A DNA stretch of 64,000 nucleotides from Nitrobacter winogradskyi Nb-255. Its GTDB lineage: Bacteria > Pseudomonadota > Alphaproteobacteria > Rhizobiales > Xanthobacteraceae. The stretch covers positions 2,198,001 to 2,262,000 of the forward strand of contig NC_007406.1 of NCBI RefSeq assembly GCF_000012725.1, in the 5' to 3' direction. The number at the start of each line of letters is the position of its first letter. Position 1 is the first letter of the stretch. Below are positions 9,564-18,918 of the stretch, in pieces. The notes beneath the pieces were generated by a model that worked only from the letters and a program-made list of their open reading frames with translations, was not told the DNA's origin and ran no database searches. Both the position numbers and the translations under genes were made by a program.

Positions 9564-11078
9564 ATGGATTGTCAGCAGAGCCTTTCCAGCGACGCCTCCC
9601 CCAACGATCCCGACACTGATTTTGATCTTGACGGCGACACGCTGCGCGAGGAGTGCGGCGTGTTCGGCATTTTCGGCCATCCGGAAGCCGCGGCGATCAC
9701 CGCGCTCGGCCTTCATGCTCTCCAGCACCGCGGCCAGGAAGCAGCGGGAATCGTGACCTTCGACGGCCACCGCTTCCACTCCGAACGCCGGCTCGGGCTT
9801 GTCGGCGACGCCTTCTCCCGCCGCGAGGTGATTGAACGTCTTCCCGGCAGCGCCGCTGTCGGCCACACCCGTTATTCCACCACCGGCGGCACCATCCTGC
9901 GCAACGTGCAGCCGCTGTTCGCAGAACTTCACGCCGGCGGCTTCGCCGTCGCCCACAACGGCAACCTCACCAACGGACTGACGCTGCGCCGCGAGCTGGT
10001 GGGCCGTGGCGCCTTGATGCAATCGACCTCCGATACCGAGGCCATCCTTCATCTGGTCGCGCAGTCGAGGCGCGGTCGTTTCATAGAGCGCTATATCGAA
10101 GCGCTCCGGGCCATTGAGGGCGCTTATGCGCTGGTGTCGCTGACCAACAAGAAGCTGGTCGGAGCGCGCGATCCGCGAGGCATCCGTCCGCTCGTGCTCG
10201 GCGAACTCGACGGTTGCCCGATCCTTGCCTCGGAAACCTGTGCGCTCGACATCATCGGCGCCAAGTATGTCCGTGACATCGAGCCCGGCGAAGTCATCGT
10301 GTTTCACCGCAAGGATGACGTCATTCAAACCGAAATTCACAAGCCCTTTCCTCCGATGCCGCCCAGGCCGTGCATCTTCGAGTATATCTATTTTTCACGG
10401 CCGGATTCGATCGTCGCAGGCCGTTCGGTCTATGAAGTCCGCAAGGCGTTCGGCGCGCAACTGGCCCGCGAAAGCCATGTCGATGTCGATGTCGTCGTGC
10501 CGGTGCCCGATTCCGGCGTGCCGGCCGCCCTTGGCTACAGTCGTTTCTCCGGGGTGCCCTACGAACTAGGCATCATCAGAAATCACTATGTCGGCCGCAC
10601 ATTCATTCAGCCCGCCCAAAGCGTTCGCGAACTCGGCGTCCGGATGAAACATTCCGCCAACCGCGCCGCGATCGCCGGCAAACGCATCATCCTGATCGAC
10701 GACTCGCTGGTGCGCGGCACGACTTCGAGAAAGATCGTCCGCATGATGCGCGATGCCGGGGCTACGGAGGTGCATTTCCGCCTCGCCTCGCCTCCGATCA
10801 TTCATCCCGATTACTACGGCATCGACCTGCCCGACCGGAACGGGCTGTTGGCCGCGACCCACAGCCTCGAAGAGATGCGTGAGATGATCGGCGCGGATTC
10901 GCTGGCCTTCCTCTCCATCGACGGCATGTACCGCGCTATGGGCGAACCCGGCCGCGATCCCGCGCATCCGAAATACGCCGACCATTGCTTTACGGGCGCC
11001 TATCCGACCAGCCTTACCGACCATACCGACGTCGAACCGCAGCCTCATCAGTTGTCGTTGCTCGCGGAAGCCAGCTGA
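9564..11078 (+). CDS. purF: Amidophosphoribosyltransferase
   Basis: 504 aa from the ATG at 9564. First committed step of purine synthesis: PRPP plus glutamine gives phosphoribosylamine. The glutamine-hydrolysing Cys is in REECGVFGIFGH (about residue 31), so the short N-terminal propeptide is removed in the mature enzyme. The PRPP motif RIILIDDSLVRGTTS marks the type-I phosphoribosyltransferase half. A TTG at 9519 has a better ribosome-binding site (GGGAG, about eight bases) and would add 15 residues to the propeptide. A short GAGCG/CGCTC hairpin overlaps the stop codon. Confidence 0.96.
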   Translation: MDCQQSLSSDASPNDPDTDFDLDGDTLREECGVFGIFGHPEAAAITALGLHALQHRGQEAAGIVTFDGHRFHSERRLGLVGDAFSRREVIERLPGSAAVGHTRYSTTGGTILRNVQPLFAELHAGGFAVAHNGNLTNGLTLRRELVGRGALMQSTSDTEAILHLVAQSRRGRFIERYIEALRAIEGAYALVSLTNKKLVGARDPRGIRPLVLGELDGCPILASETCALDIIGAKYVRDIEPGEVIVFHRKDDVIQTEIHKPFPPMPPRPCIFEYIYFSRPDSIVAGRSVYEVRKAFGAQLARESHVDVDVVVPVPDSGVPAALGYSRFSGVPYELGIIRNHYVGRTFIQPAQSVRELGVRMKHSANRAAIAGKRIILIDDSLVRGTTSRKIVRMMRDAGATEVHFRLASPPIIHPDYYGIDLPDRNGLLAATHSLEEMREMIGADSLAFLSIDGMYRAMGEPGRDPAHPKYADHCFTGAYPTSLTDHTDVEPQPHQLSLLAEAS

Positions 11079-11106
11079 GCGGAAACGCTCCACGGACGAC
11101 CTGCGG

Positions 11107-11640
11107 TCAAAGCTGCCGGACCATGAACGCCGCCGCTTTGCTGTAACCGCGCAGCTTCCGCGCGAGCGTGGAATCGGCACCGATCGCGTCGAGCGGGATT
11201 GCGCGGAAGCCGTGTCGCCTCCAGAAACCCGCGGAGCCATTGACGGCGACCAGCGAAACGGTCGCGAGCTTTTCGCTGCCGGCGCGCGCGAGCGCCTGCG
11301 AAACCGCCAATGACGCCGCGCCGGTGGCGCGCAGTTGGGGCAGCAATGCGAGGTCATGGAGGTAGTATGTCTCGGGGTCGCCGGGCAACTCGCCGAGCCT
11401 TGAATTCAACGCCGGAGGATCCAGCGCCCGCCACGGGTGGCTGATGACATAGCCGCCGATATCGCTGCCCGCGCGGCAGACGAGGCAACCGCCCGCGTAG
11501 AGCCGGAGCCGCTCGGCGAAAATCTCCCCGTCCTCCGGAAACGCCGGATGAACTTGACCCGCGATTGCCATGACCCGTGGCAGGTCGGCTGACGACATCG
11601 GCCGCCATTGGCCTTTGGCCTCGGCGGATAATTCAGGCAT
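11107..11640 (-). CDS. GNAT family N-acetyltransferase
   Basis: 177 aa. Acetyl-CoA dependent transferase of unknown substrate. The acetyl-CoA loop is in YLHDLALLPQLRATGAASLA (about residue 100), a GNAT motif A of the form Q-L-R-A-T-G-A, followed by the helix ASLAVSQALARA and the VAVNGSAGFWRRHGF motif B region. I start at the ATG at 11640 because the longer frame (to 11706) would overlap the divergent SDR gene. The spacing suggests a shared divergent promoter of about 50 bases. Confidence 0.85.
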   Translation of the reverse strand: MPELSAEAKGQWRPMSSADLPRVMAIAGQVHPAFPEDGEIFAERLRLYAGGCLVCRAGSDIGGYVISHPWRALDPPALNSRLGELPGDPETYYLHDLALLPQLRATGAASLAVSQALARAGSEKLATVSLVAVNGSAGFWRRHGFRAIPLDAIGADSTLARKLRGYSKAAAFMVRQL

Positions 11641-11689
11641 AAGGCGCAAACCTCCGTTCTCGTCACCCCTAGCACGAAGCACCCCTGTC

Positions 11690-12442
11690 ATGACAAAACC
11701 GCTCACTTCCCGCGTCGCGCTCGTGACCGGAGCTTCGCGCGGAATCGGCTACGCCACGGCGCGCGCGCTTGCAAAAGCCGGCGCGCATGTGATCGCCGTG
11801 GCTCGCACGCAGGGCGGACTCGAAGAGCTTGACGACGACATCCGCGACGGCGGCGGCAGCGCGACGCTGGTGCCGCTCAATCTCTCCGACTTCGACGGGA
11901 TCGCCCGGCTCGGCGCCGCATTGAACGAGCGCCACGGCAAGCTCGATATTCTCGTCGGCAACGCCGGTATCGCCGGTCCGTCCTCGCCGCTCGGCCACAT
12001 CGAGATGAAACCATGGCAGGACGTGATGGCGATCAATGTCACCGCGAATTTTCAGTTGATCCGCTGCATGGAGCCGTTGCTGCGGCAGTCGGACGCCGGA
12101 CGCGCGGTGTTCGTCACCTCCGGCGCCGCCGGCAAGGCCAACGCCTATCGCGGGCCCTACGCGGCCTCGAAGGCCGCGCTGGATACGCTGGTGCGATGCT
12201 GGGCGAGCGAAACCGCGACGACCGGAATGCGGGTCAACCTGTTCGATCCCGGGCCGGTCCGGACCCGGCTGCGCGCCATCGTGTTTCCGGGCGAGGATCC
12301 CATGACGCTGGACACACCCGAACAAATTGCCGAACTCATCATCCCGATGTGCCTGCCCTCCTGGAGCGAGACCGGAAAACTGTACGACTACAAGAGCCGA
12401 AGACTGACAGACTCTCGCGACCGACCGGTTTCGAACCTCTAA
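11690..12442 (+). CDS. SDR family NAD(P)-dependent oxidoreductase
   Basis: 250 aa classical short-chain dehydrogenase. The cofactor motif TGASRGIG is at residues 14-21, the structural motif is NAGIAG near residue 90, and the catalytic Ser and Tyr-x-x-x-Lys are in FVTSGAAG and PYAASK. It resembles the YciK-like group by overall layout, but the substrate cannot be read from sequence. Start at 11690 gives the normal short N-terminus before the first beta strand. The last residues (after YDYKSRR) look unconserved and run toward a decayed palindromic repeat. Confidence 0.92.
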   Translation: MTKPLTSRVALVTGASRGIGYATARALAKAGAHVIAVARTQGGLEELDDDIRDGGGSATLVPLNLSDFDGIARLGAALNERHGKLDILVGNAGIAGPSSPLGHIEMKPWQDVMAINVTANFQLIRCMEPLLRQSDAGRAVFVTSGAAGKANAYRGPYAASKAALDTLVRCWASETATTGMRVNLFDPGPVRTRLRAIVFPGEDPMTLDTPEQIAELIIPMCLPSWSETGKLYDYKSRRLTDSRDRPVSNL

Positions 12443-12480
12443 CAAGAGTTCGGGAACCTTCGCGGAGATATTATCGTTTC

Positions 12481-12540
12481 CGAGTGATGTGGATACCGGC
12501 GCGCGCGAAAAACGCGTCGAAACAACATCTGGAGTTCGCT
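12481..12540. repeat. Decayed type-1 palindromic repeat
   Basis: GTGATGTGGATACCGG, GCGCGCGAAAAACGCGTCGA and CATCTGGAG match the type-1 element in order but with several changes; the left arm is worn. Confidence 0.5.
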
Positions 12541-12591
12541 GTATCCTACCAGGGGTGAAGGGCTTCAGATGGTTCAATCGGTTCGGGAGTG

Positions 12592-12762
12592 ATGATGCAA
12601 GCCATAGTGGAACGCGTGATCCGCGCTTTTGCCTTCAAGAATTCGCTATTCAGGGAAAACGTCGGCGATGATCGCCGAACTCCGGCCGAACTGGCCGCCG
12701 ACTTGCTGGTGAACTACAGAACCCAGCTGATGCGGCGTGCGCAGCCTCCCCAAACTCGCTGA
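12592..12762 (+). CDS. Small hypothetical protein (56 aa)
   Basis: Starts MMQAIVERVIRAF and continues with FAFKNSLFRENVGDD, then RRTPAELAADLLVNYRTQLM, ending at TGA 12760-12762. A CGGGAG site lies seven bases before the first ATG. The composition is that of a soluble helical protein, with codon use like the neighbours, so I think it is real, though I do not recognise the family. Confidence 0.5.
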   Translation: MMQAIVERVIRAFAFKNSLFRENVGDDRRTPAELAADLLVNYRTQLMRRAQPPQTR

Positions 12763-12840
12763 CCGGCATCCGGTCCAAGTCACACATCTGACGTCTGAAC
12801 ATCTCAATTCTGCACACCGATGGCTACCAGTCCGCGCCGC

Positions 12841-12946
12841 TAGAGCATTTTCCGGCGAAGTTGGATACCGGTTCGCCGCAAGAAAATGCGACCAGACAAC
12901 CATTTCTAGAGCATGGTCCGATTCAACTTGATCGGATCATGCTCTA
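12841..12946. repeat. Composite type-1/type-2 palindromic repeat
   Basis: TAGAGCATTTTCC.GCGAAGTTGGATACCGG..AAGAAAATGC is followed by TAGAGCATGGTCCGATT..AATTTGATCGGATCATGCTCTA-like sequence. The final CTA is the stop codon (TAG) of der on the minus strand. The same pair of modules recurs at 41418-41521 and, worn, at 55345-55475. Confidence 0.8.
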
Positions 12947-14311
12947 TGACTTGCGCTTGCGCTTATGCGCGAACGGATTGGCTTTTTCGCGAAGCGTGAT
13001 CCGGATCGGCGTGCCTGCCAGATCAAAGGTCTCACGCAAGCTGTTGACCAGATAGCGCAGATAAGATTCCGGAACGGCATCCGCCCGCGAACAAAACACC
13101 ACAAAGCTCGGCGGACGCGCCTTGGTCTGCGTTGCGTAGTTGAGCTTCAGCCGACGACCGGAGACCGCGGGCGGCGGACTGGCTGCGACCGCCTGCTGAA
13201 ACCAGCGATTGAGCAACGCCGTTGCGACACGGCGATTCCATACGGCATAGGCGGTTTGGATCGCGATCATCAGCCTATCAATTCCCTCTCCTGTCAGGCC
13301 AGAAATCGCGACCACCGGAGCACCCCTGATTTGAGGCAGCCAGTGATCGACATCGTTGCGCAGCGAGGCGATCCGCGCCGAACCGCCCTTCATCAAGTCC
13401 CATTTATTCACGGCAATCACGAGCGCGCGGCCTTCGCGCTCGATCAAATCGGCGATGCGGAGATCCTGCTCCTCGAACCTGTTCTGCGCATCCATCATCA
13501 ACACGACGGCTTCGGCGAACCTGACGGCGCGCAACGTATCCGCCACCGACAATTTCTCGAGCTTTGCCTCGATCCGCGACCTGCGCCGCAATCCGGCGGT
13601 GTCGAAGATGCGGAAATCGCGTCCCTTCCAGTTAAGCTCGACCGAGATCGAGTCCCGCGTCGTGCCGGCTTCCGGACTCGTCAGCAGCCGCTCCTCGCTG
13701 AGCAGATAATTGATCACGGTCGATTTGCCCGCGTTGGGCCGCCCGACAATGGCCACGCGGATCGGCCGCGACATATCGGGCTCGACGATCTCCTCCTCGT
13801 CGACCTCTTCCGCCGGCTCCGGCATCACCGAGCGCAAGGCATCATAAAGATCGCTCATGCCTTCATCGTGTTCCGCGGATACGCCGACCGGATCGCCGAG
13901 CCCGAGCGCGTAGGATTCCAGCGCACCGGCGTCCCCGTGCCTGCCCTCGCTCTTGTTGGCGACGAGCACGACCGGCTTGTCGGCGCGGCGCGCGAAATCC
14001 GCGAATGAGCGATCCGTCGGCGTGAGGCCCGCGCGCGCATCGAATACGAACATCAGCGCATCGGCAGCTGCAATCGCGGCCTCGGTCTGCTCCTGCATGC
14101 GCGCCGTCAGAGAGCCGCGCGGTCCCTCGTCGAGGCCGGCGGTGTCGATCACCGTGAAATCGAGATCGCCGAGACGCGCCTGCCCCTCGCGGCGATCGCG
14201 CGTCACGCCCGGCTCGTCGTCAACCAACGCCAGCTTCTGCCCGACCAGACGGTTGAACAGCGTCGATTTTCCGACGTTCGGACGGCCTATGATAGCAATG
14301 GTAAAAGACAT
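12944..14311 (-). CDS. der: Ribosome-assembly GTPase Der (EngA)
   Basis: 455 aa, double-GTPase needed for 50S subunit maturation. Two tandem G domains are plain: GRPNVGKST (residue 8) with DTAGL and NKSE, and GRPNAGKST (about residue 190) with DTAGL and NKWD. The C-terminal KH-like domain ends in a basic [13 protein letters not shown] tail typical of the group. The minus-strand stop codon coincides with the last three bases of a palindromic repeat. Downstream of the lipoprotein and YfgM-like genes, 114 bases away, as in related genomes. Confidence 0.97.
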   Translation of the reverse strand: MSFTIAIIGRPNVGKSTLFNRLVGQKLALVDDEPGVTRDRREGQARLGDLDFTVIDTAGLDEGPRGSLTARMQEQTEAAIAAADALMFVFDARAGLTPTDRSFADFARRADKPVVLVANKSEGRHGDAGALESYALGLGDPVGVSAEHDEGMSDLYDALRSVMPEPAEEVDEEEIVEPDMSRPIRVAIVGRPNAGKSTVINYLLSEERLLTSPEAGTTRDSISVELNWKGRDFRIFDTAGLRRRSRIEAKLEKLSVADTLRAVRFAEAVVLMMDAQNRFEEQDLRIADLIEREGRALVIAVNKWDLMKGGSARIASLRNDVDHWLPQIRGAPVVAISGLTGEGIDRLMIAIQTAYAVWNRRVATALLNRWFQQAVAASPPPAVSGRRLKLNYATQTKARPPSFVVFCSRADAVPESYLRYLVNSLRETFDLAGTPIRITLREKANPFAHKRKRKS

Positions 14312-14330
14312 CGACGCTCCGCACCCGCGC

Positions 14331-14376
14331 TATAGCGTTTTCGAGCGAAGTGAAATCCGGTTAGCCGGATAATGCT
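14331..14376. repeat. Partial type-1 palindromic repeat
   Basis: TATAGCGTTTTCGAGCGAAG followed by a shortened right half (TCCGGTTAGCCGGATAATGCTC). It lies just upstream of der, so it is within or near that promoter. Confidence 0.6.
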
Positions 14377-14424
14377 CAAGGGCGGCGTCTCAATACCAGT
14401 GTTTCAGCAGCACCGATACCGCTG

Positions 14425-14943
14425 TCAGCGCGAGAAGCTGCCGCTGGGCAGCGGAGCCGGGAAAGGCGGCGCCGCAGCCGGCTCGGACTGTTGCGCGGCG
14501 GGCGGCGGCGGCGCGGCCTGCTGCGCTGGGGGAGCTTCTTCCTTTGGCAGGGACGTCGCCCGGCGATGAACGAGACGCTTGGGCTTGCGGGGTGCAGCGG
14601 CTGTGCGGGAATCGGCCGCCGCGGCGCGACGAGACGAGCCCTCCGCCGCGCCCTGTCGCCGCGCCTGCTCTGATTCATCGGGCGGCGCCGGCGCCGCCAC
14701 GGCCTGCTCCTGCTGAAGCCCGGCATCACTCTTGTAGAGATCCTTCGGCACACCCTGCTCGATACCCGGAACACCATCCGGGAAAACCGGCTGGCGGTTG
14801 CCCGGCATCTTCTTCTTGGTGTCGAGGAAGTTGAACATATCGGTCGGATCCCAATTGTTCAGACCGCCACCACCGCAACCGGCCAGCATGCCGCACAGCG
14901 AGATCAGAACGGCGGCAGTCAACAGACGTTCCGAGCGGCGCAT
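14425..14943 (-). CDS. Proline/alanine-rich lipoprotein
   Basis: 172 aa. The N-terminus MRRSERLLTAAVLISLCGML is a lipoprotein signal peptide ending in lipobox LAGC, so Cys near residue 24 is the likely lipidated residue. The mature part begins GGGGLNNWDPTDMFNFLDTKKK and becomes Pro/Ala/Arg-rich with runs of Ala-Pro. A GTG at 14976 would add 11 residues before the signal peptide; I prefer 14943. It lies between the YfgM-like gene and der, where many alphaproteobacteria have bamB, but no beta-propeller is present. Function unknown; outer-membrane or periplasmic location. Confidence 0.75.
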   Translation of the reverse strand: MRRSERLLTAAVLISLCGMLAGCGGGGLNNWDPTDMFNFLDTKKKMPGNRQPVFPDGVPGIEQGVPKDLYKSDAGLQQEQAVAAPAPPDESEQARRQGAAEGSSRRAAAADSRTAAAPRKPKRLVHRRATSLPKEEAPPAQQAAPPPPAAQQSEPAAAPPFPAPLPSGSFSR

Positions 14944-14982
14944 CGACGGTTTCTCGTTCAAACTTGAGTTCGGCACGCCTGT

Positions 14983-15636
14983 TCAGCTCTTCGCAACCGG
15001 CGGCAGCAAGGCTTGCAAGGCTTCGGCGCGACCGCGCAAACTGGACGGCGTCTGGCTATCCTCGCTGATCATATCAAGCCATTTCCGCGCAGCCGTGGCG
15101 TCGTCTGAGCGCCAGGCGGATAACGCCAGAAGCTCCCGCGCGCTATGGCGGAACGTCGCCTCGGGCGCAGCGGCAGGTTCGAGCCGCTGCAGCATGTTGT
15201 TGTAGGTCTCGGAGTCCACCAGCAGTGCGGCGGCGCGCACCCGCGCGAAATCGCGCTCGACGCTGCTGAACCCGCCCTCGGTGGCGATAGCGTCATACAA
15301 TTTCACCGCGGCATTGATGTCATGCCTGGCGGCTTCCGCGGCGGCGCGAAGCCGCGACAGATTACGATATCCGAGAGGCGCGGTCTCCGCCAGTTTGGCG
15401 AAAGCCGCCTGGGCTTCGGCATGCTTGTTCTGATCAGCCAGCGCTGCCGCCGCTTCAAAAGCTGAACTGGCCTCGGCGGCCTTCTGGGTCTGGAGATACT
15501 GGTATCCACGCCAGCCGCCGACAGCGACGAGCACGAGTATGACGGCGGCAATGATGAGCGCCGAATACTGGCCCCAGATCTTCTTGAGCCGCTCGCGACG
15601 GAGCTCATCATCAATTTCACTGTATATTTCAGTCAC
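14983..15636 (-). CDS. YfgM-like tetratricopeptide membrane protein
   Basis: 217 aa. Acidic N-terminus MTEIYSEIDDELRRERLKKI, one membrane segment (about residues 27-46, ALIIAAVILVLVAVGGW), then an Ala-rich helical TPR-like domain (FEAAAALADQNKHAEAQAAF onward). This is the layout of YfgM/TPR_21 proteins, which are ancillary SecYEG-associated periplasmic chaperone partners. Location in front of the lipoprotein and der supports the envelope role. Confidence 0.85.
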   Translation of the reverse strand: MTEIYSEIDDELRRERLKKIWGQYSALIIAAVILVLVAVGGWRGYQYLQTQKAAEASSAFEAAAALADQNKHAEAQAAFAKLAETAPLGYRNLSRLRAAAEAARHDINAAVKLYDAIATEGGFSSVERDFARVRAAALLVDSETYNNMLQRLEPAAAPEATFRHSARELLALSAWRSDDATAARKWLDMISEDSQTPSSLRGRAEALQALLPPVAKS

Positions 15637-15751
15637 TTATAATCGCCCCAATTCCGCAAACGTCAAACCGCGCGGCGCGTAACCCACCATGTCGGCTGCG
15701 GTATCGTAGCGATATGGCACCGACAAGGCAAAAAGCGAACCTGATCGGCTA

Positions 15752-15798
15752 GATCACGATGGTTTGGATCGAATCGATCCAAAACCATGAACGTGATC
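15752..15798. repeat. Long perfect-core palindrome, copy 1
   Basis: GATCACG-N-TGGTTTGGATCGA then TCGATCCAAAACCATGA-CGTGATC. The core TTGGATCGAATCGATCCAA is an almost perfect palindrome. A second copy with the same core lies at 55551-55604 beside tRNA-Thr. Confidence 0.75.
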
Positions 15799-15863
15799 GA
15801 TTCTAATATTTTGAGACGCGGGATGCGGGCGGAAAACCGCTACACACTTATCCTCATCCCGTT

Positions 15864-15987
15864 CTAGGGCCTCGCTTTTGATGGAATCAGAAGCGAGGCC
15901 CTATGATCTTTGATGCGTTCTCCTCACGCAAACCGGTATCCATCCCCGGATCAAGGCCGAGGACATGCTTCGCTCGAAAACGCTATA
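15864..15987. repeat. Composite repeat (CTTCTGATTGAATCAGAAG module plus type 1)
   Basis: A GGGCCTCGCTTTTGATGGAA/TCAGAAGCGAGGCCC palindrome is followed by a type-1 element with a 22-base interruption (CATCCCCGGATC..) before CTTCGCTCGAAAACGCTATA. The same pairing is seen at 28111-28214, 52678-52787 and 55940-56042. Confidence 0.75.
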
Positions 15988-16008
15988 ATGGCGAAGCAGC
16001 CCAACCGT

Positions 16009-17817
16009 TCAAAGCGTCTTCAGATATTCGAGGAGCGCTTTCTTGTCGGCGTCCGGCAGACTAGTCCCGAACTCGTGGCCGCAACGGCTGTTGCCGGAGT
16101 TCAGATCATCACAACCGGTCGTTTCGCGGACGTTGCCGGCCTGGGTCTGATTGGCGGCAATGCCGATGTTATCCACGTCATAGTCGGACCCGATCGCAAA
16201 ACGCTGCTGCCGTTGGCTTGCAGGCTTGAGCAGTTCGGCGAGGCTCGCGACCGAACCATTGTGCAGGTACGGCGCGGCCGCCCAGATGCCGTAGAGAACC
16301 CGCGATTCATACGCGCCCTTCGGAGGCGCGGGGGTCGCGGCATCGGTGTTCGAGCTTCCGGCACCCATGTCCAGTCGAAGACGGGTTTCAGGAGTTGCAG
16401 CGGCCTCAGGAAACCTGAATGCGCCCGGCAAGTCCTGCAAGACGGCCGGGAGTTGAGTGGCGTCGACGGGCTGGGGTGCGCCAGGCGCGGCCTCGGACTG
16501 AACAGAGGCGCCGAGAGCGCTTGGAGAGGCGCCTTTCGAAAAGCTCAGGACATGCTCTCCGATCGTGCCGATCACCGAGGTCGACAGAATGTTGAACGCG
16601 AGGTCGGTTTCTTTCAGAGGCTTGGTCGCGAACGGAATGTAGGCGCCTTTCAGCACGCCTGATTTAGCCGTCCATCCCAGGATATCGTACTCACGCGTGT
16701 CCGTTCCGACGTTCTGAATTGGCGTCGCCCAAGTCTTTTGAAAGGGGAAGCGCTCCTTGCCGGCTTTCTGGCCATGGCATTCCTGGCAGCCGCCGTCAGC
16801 AGCCGGCCGTTCAAAGACAGTCTTGCCCTTGGCCGCGAGCTTCGCATCGACGGACCATGGCCATTTCGGCGGCCCGATCTTCTTTGCAAGATCCTCAAGC
16901 TTCTGCAGCCCGTCGAAATTCACGGAGTTGTTGTTCAGGAAGTCGATGAACAGGCCGTCGCGCGTCGGCTGGAAGTTGCCGAACACGCCCATCACCTCGC
17001 CGACATTCCGAGCCAGCCCGAGAATATCGCTCCCGTTATCAGCGAAGCCCGGCCACTGCGTCTTGTCCTGTTTGGGTGCGTTCCAGAGGAAAGGATAGCG
17101 AACCGGCGCGTCGGCTCTGTGAATGTTCTCCGGGATCAGAAAGGTCGGCTCGGGACCGAGGCCCAACCCGGTCACGCGATTGAAGATCATGCCGACCGCA
17201 TCGAGGCGTCCCAATCCCCAGCCAGGGTTCGGAAGGGACCGATCGACAATGGCGTGATAGCGAACGTACCATGCATCCACGTCGCTCCGCAGCGCGGCGA
17301 CTTTGTCGCTATCGGGCTTGGGTGTCTGAAGGACAGACGCCGCGAATGCCTTGAACGCGGCATCATCGGACGTCGCCCGCGCCATCGCTTTGTCGAGGTC
17401 GCTCAGGAACGCCTGGAAATCGACGAGAGCCGGTCCTCCGTCGATGCGATACTGCCGGTCCGCGACCTTGATCTGGCGGGTGTGACAGGCGGAGCAGGTC
17501 ATCCCGACGACCTTCGCGCCGGTCGGCCCGGACGCGTAGAAACCGACAGGAAGCTCCGTCGAAGCATCGAGAGCCGGCAGGTATCCGTACCGCGTCAAAC
17601 CGTCCGCGAGAAAGGGAGCGCCGTCAGCTTGCTTGAGCGCCTTGAGCCACGCCCACGGAATGAGGCGCGAACCTTGATCGCGCGTGTAGAAATCGCTTCG
17701 GCTGGACATGTCCCAGGCCGCACCCTGGTCAACGAATACCGGACCGGACTGGTCGGCGAAGGATGATGAAGCGATGGGCAGATTGAGGAGGGCGAGGGCC
17801 AAAATAAGGGTTCGCAT
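16009..17817 (-). CDS. RoxA-like diheme cytochrome (di-heme peroxidase family)
   Basis: 602 aa, exported (signal peptide MRTLILALALLNLPIASSSF, ending ADQ). Two heme c motifs, MTCSACHTRQ near residue 140 and GCQECHGQ near residue 345, and an N-terminal block DQGAAWDMSSRSDFYTRDQG typical of proteins related to rubber oxygenase RoxA and its diheme relatives. The C-terminal half also has the YLHNGSVASLAELL segment of diheme peroxidases. Substrate and electron partner are not evident: it may be a peroxidase, an oxygenase or an electron carrier. Start at 17817 is chosen at the signal peptide. Confidence 0.85.
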   Translation of the reverse strand: MRTLILALALLNLPIASSSFADQSGPVFVDQGAAWDMSSRSDFYTRDQGSRLIPWAWLKALKQADGAPFLADGLTRYGYLPALDASTELPVGFYASGPTGAKVVGMTCSACHTRQIKVADRQYRIDGGPALVDFQAFLSDLDKAMARATSDDAAFKAFAASVLQTPKPDSDKVAALRSDVDAWYVRYHAIVDRSLPNPGWGLGRLDAVGMIFNRVTGLGLGPEPTFLIPENIHRADAPVRYPFLWNAPKQDKTQWPGFADNGSDILGLARNVGEVMGVFGNFQPTRDGLFIDFLNNNSVNFDGLQKLEDLAKKIGPPKWPWSVDAKLAAKGKTVFERPAADGGCQECHGQKAGKERFPFQKTWATPIQNVGTDTREYDILGWTAKSGVLKGAYIPFATKPLKETDLAFNILSTSVIGTIGEHVLSFSKGASPSALGASVQSEAAPGAPQPVDATQLPAVLQDLPGAFRFPEAAATPETRLRLDMGAGSSNTDAATPAPPKGAYESRVLYGIWAAAPYLHNGSVASLAELLKPASQRQQRFAIGSDYDVDNIGIAANQTQAGNVRETTGCDDLNSGNSRCGHEFGTSLPDADKKALLEYLKTL

Positions 17818-17994
17818 CTGTGCTCCGAGCGTACAGCCGTTTGTGGCTGTCGTGTTGTTATCAACGCGCCGCCTGCTAGCGGCAGGCGTACTTTGCACGG
17901 ATAACGTGTTCTCGCAACAGTTGTGACAACAAGAAAATTCTAGTCAAGCGATCGTAAAGTTGAGGGGAAATTCGAGCCGGACCAATGCCGATCC

Positions 17995-18050
17995 ATAGCG
18001 TTTTCGAGCGAAGTGGATACCGGTTCGCGTGAAGAAAACGCGTCAAAACA
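17995..18050. repeat. Type-1 palindromic repeat (consensus copy)
   Basis: TAGCGTTTTCGAGCGAAGTG, GATACCGGTTCGCGTGAAGA, AAACGCGTCAAAAC: the clearest copy of this element in the window, between the RoxA-like gene and panB. Confidence 0.85.
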
Positions 18051-18053
18051 TAA

Positions 18054-18098
18054 AGCTGGAGTCTTCACCGTTTCCATGAAGCGGTGAAGACTCTAGCT
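18054..18098 (-). terminator. Hairpin at panB 3' end
   Basis: GAGTCTTCACCG (18059-18070) pairs perfectly with CGGTGAAGACTC (18082-18093) around an 11-base loop, and outer bases extend the stem. It overlaps the TAG stop of panB. The following bases are A-rich on the + strand (T-rich on minus), so it may terminate panB transcription. Confidence 0.6.
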
Positions 18099-18917
18099 TT
18101 TCGGCTTCATCGCATAAACGTGCTCCGGGCCGGGAAAGGCGCGGCTGCGCACGTCGCGCGCATAGCCTTCGATCGCGGCCTCGATCATGGGGCCGAGTTC
18201 GCCGTAGCGCCGGACGAATTTCGGCGCGCGCGGCGACAGGCCCAGCATGTCCTCCAACACCAGCACCTGACCGTCGCAGGCGGGACTGGCTCCAATGCCG
18301 ATCGTCGGGATCGCGACCGTTTCCGTGATCCTGCGCGCCAAAGGCTCCGCGACGGCTTCGATCACCATCGAGAATGCGCCGGCTTCCGCGACGGCGCGCG
18401 CATCATCCTCGATCGGCTGCCATGTCCCTTCCTCGCGTCCCTGCGCGCGAAACGAGCCAAGCGTGTTGATCGATTGCGGCGTCAGGCCGACATGCCCCAT
18501 CACGGGAATCCCGCGCGCGGAAAGAAACGCGATGGTCTCCGCCATCTTCACGCCGCCTTCGAGCTTCACCGCGCCGCAAAGCGTCTCCTTGAGAAGGCGC
18601 GCGGCGGAATGAAACGCCTGCTCCTTCGAGGCCTCGTAGGAGCCGAACGGCATGTCCACCACGACCAGCGCCTGTTGCGATCCGCGCATTACGGCGCGGC
18701 CCTGCAGGATCATCATGTCGAGCGTGACCGGCACGGTGGTCTCGAAACCGTGCATCACGTTGCCCAGGCTGTCGCCGACCAGAATGACGTCGCAGTAACG
18801 GTCGACCAGCGCCGCGGTATGAGCGTGATACGAGGTCAGCATCACGATCGGATCGCCGTTCTTGCGAGCGCGAATGTCGGGTGCCGTCCTGCGCCTGATG
18901 GCCGACTGGACTGACAT
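18093..18917 (-). CDS. panB: 3-methyl-2-oxobutanoate hydroxymethyltransferase
   Basis: 274 aa. Adds a hydroxymethyl group from methylene-THF to alpha-ketoisovalerate, the first step to pantothenate. Family blocks: [45 protein letters not shown] and [15 protein letters not shown]. Mg-binding Asp in GDS and the catalytic Glu in KLEGG region are present. The start codon follows the NnrU-like stop by one base, so translation is coupled. panC is not next to it here. Confidence 0.95.
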   Translation of the reverse strand: MSVQSAIRRRTAPDIRARKNGDPIVMLTSYHAHTAALVDRYCDVILVGDSLGNVMHGFETTVPVTLDMMILQGRAVMRGSQQALVVVDMPFGSYEASKEQAFHSAARLLKETLCGAVKLEGGVKMAETIAFLSARGIPVMGHVGLTPQSINTLGSFRAQGREEGTWQPIEDDARAVAEAGAFSMVIEAVAEPLARRITETVAIPTIGIGASPACDGQVLVLEDMLGLSPRAPKFVRRYGELGPMIEAAIEGYARDVRSRAFPGPEHVYAMKPKS

Positions 18918-18918
18918 G

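Larger units (their letters stand above)
15637..16008. other. Intergenic region rich in palindromes
   Basis: About 370 bases containing two distinct palindromic elements (15752-15798 and 15864-15987), with no gene I can support. The promoter for the YfgM-like gene should lie at 15640-15750. Confidence 0.5.

Noticed and set aside
11077-11090. Terminator after purF
   Set aside because: GAGCG/CGCTC with a GAAA loop is only five bp and has no T run.
14425-14943. BamB in the usual place before der
   Set aside because: The product is a short Pro/Ala-rich lipoprotein with no beta-propeller repeats.
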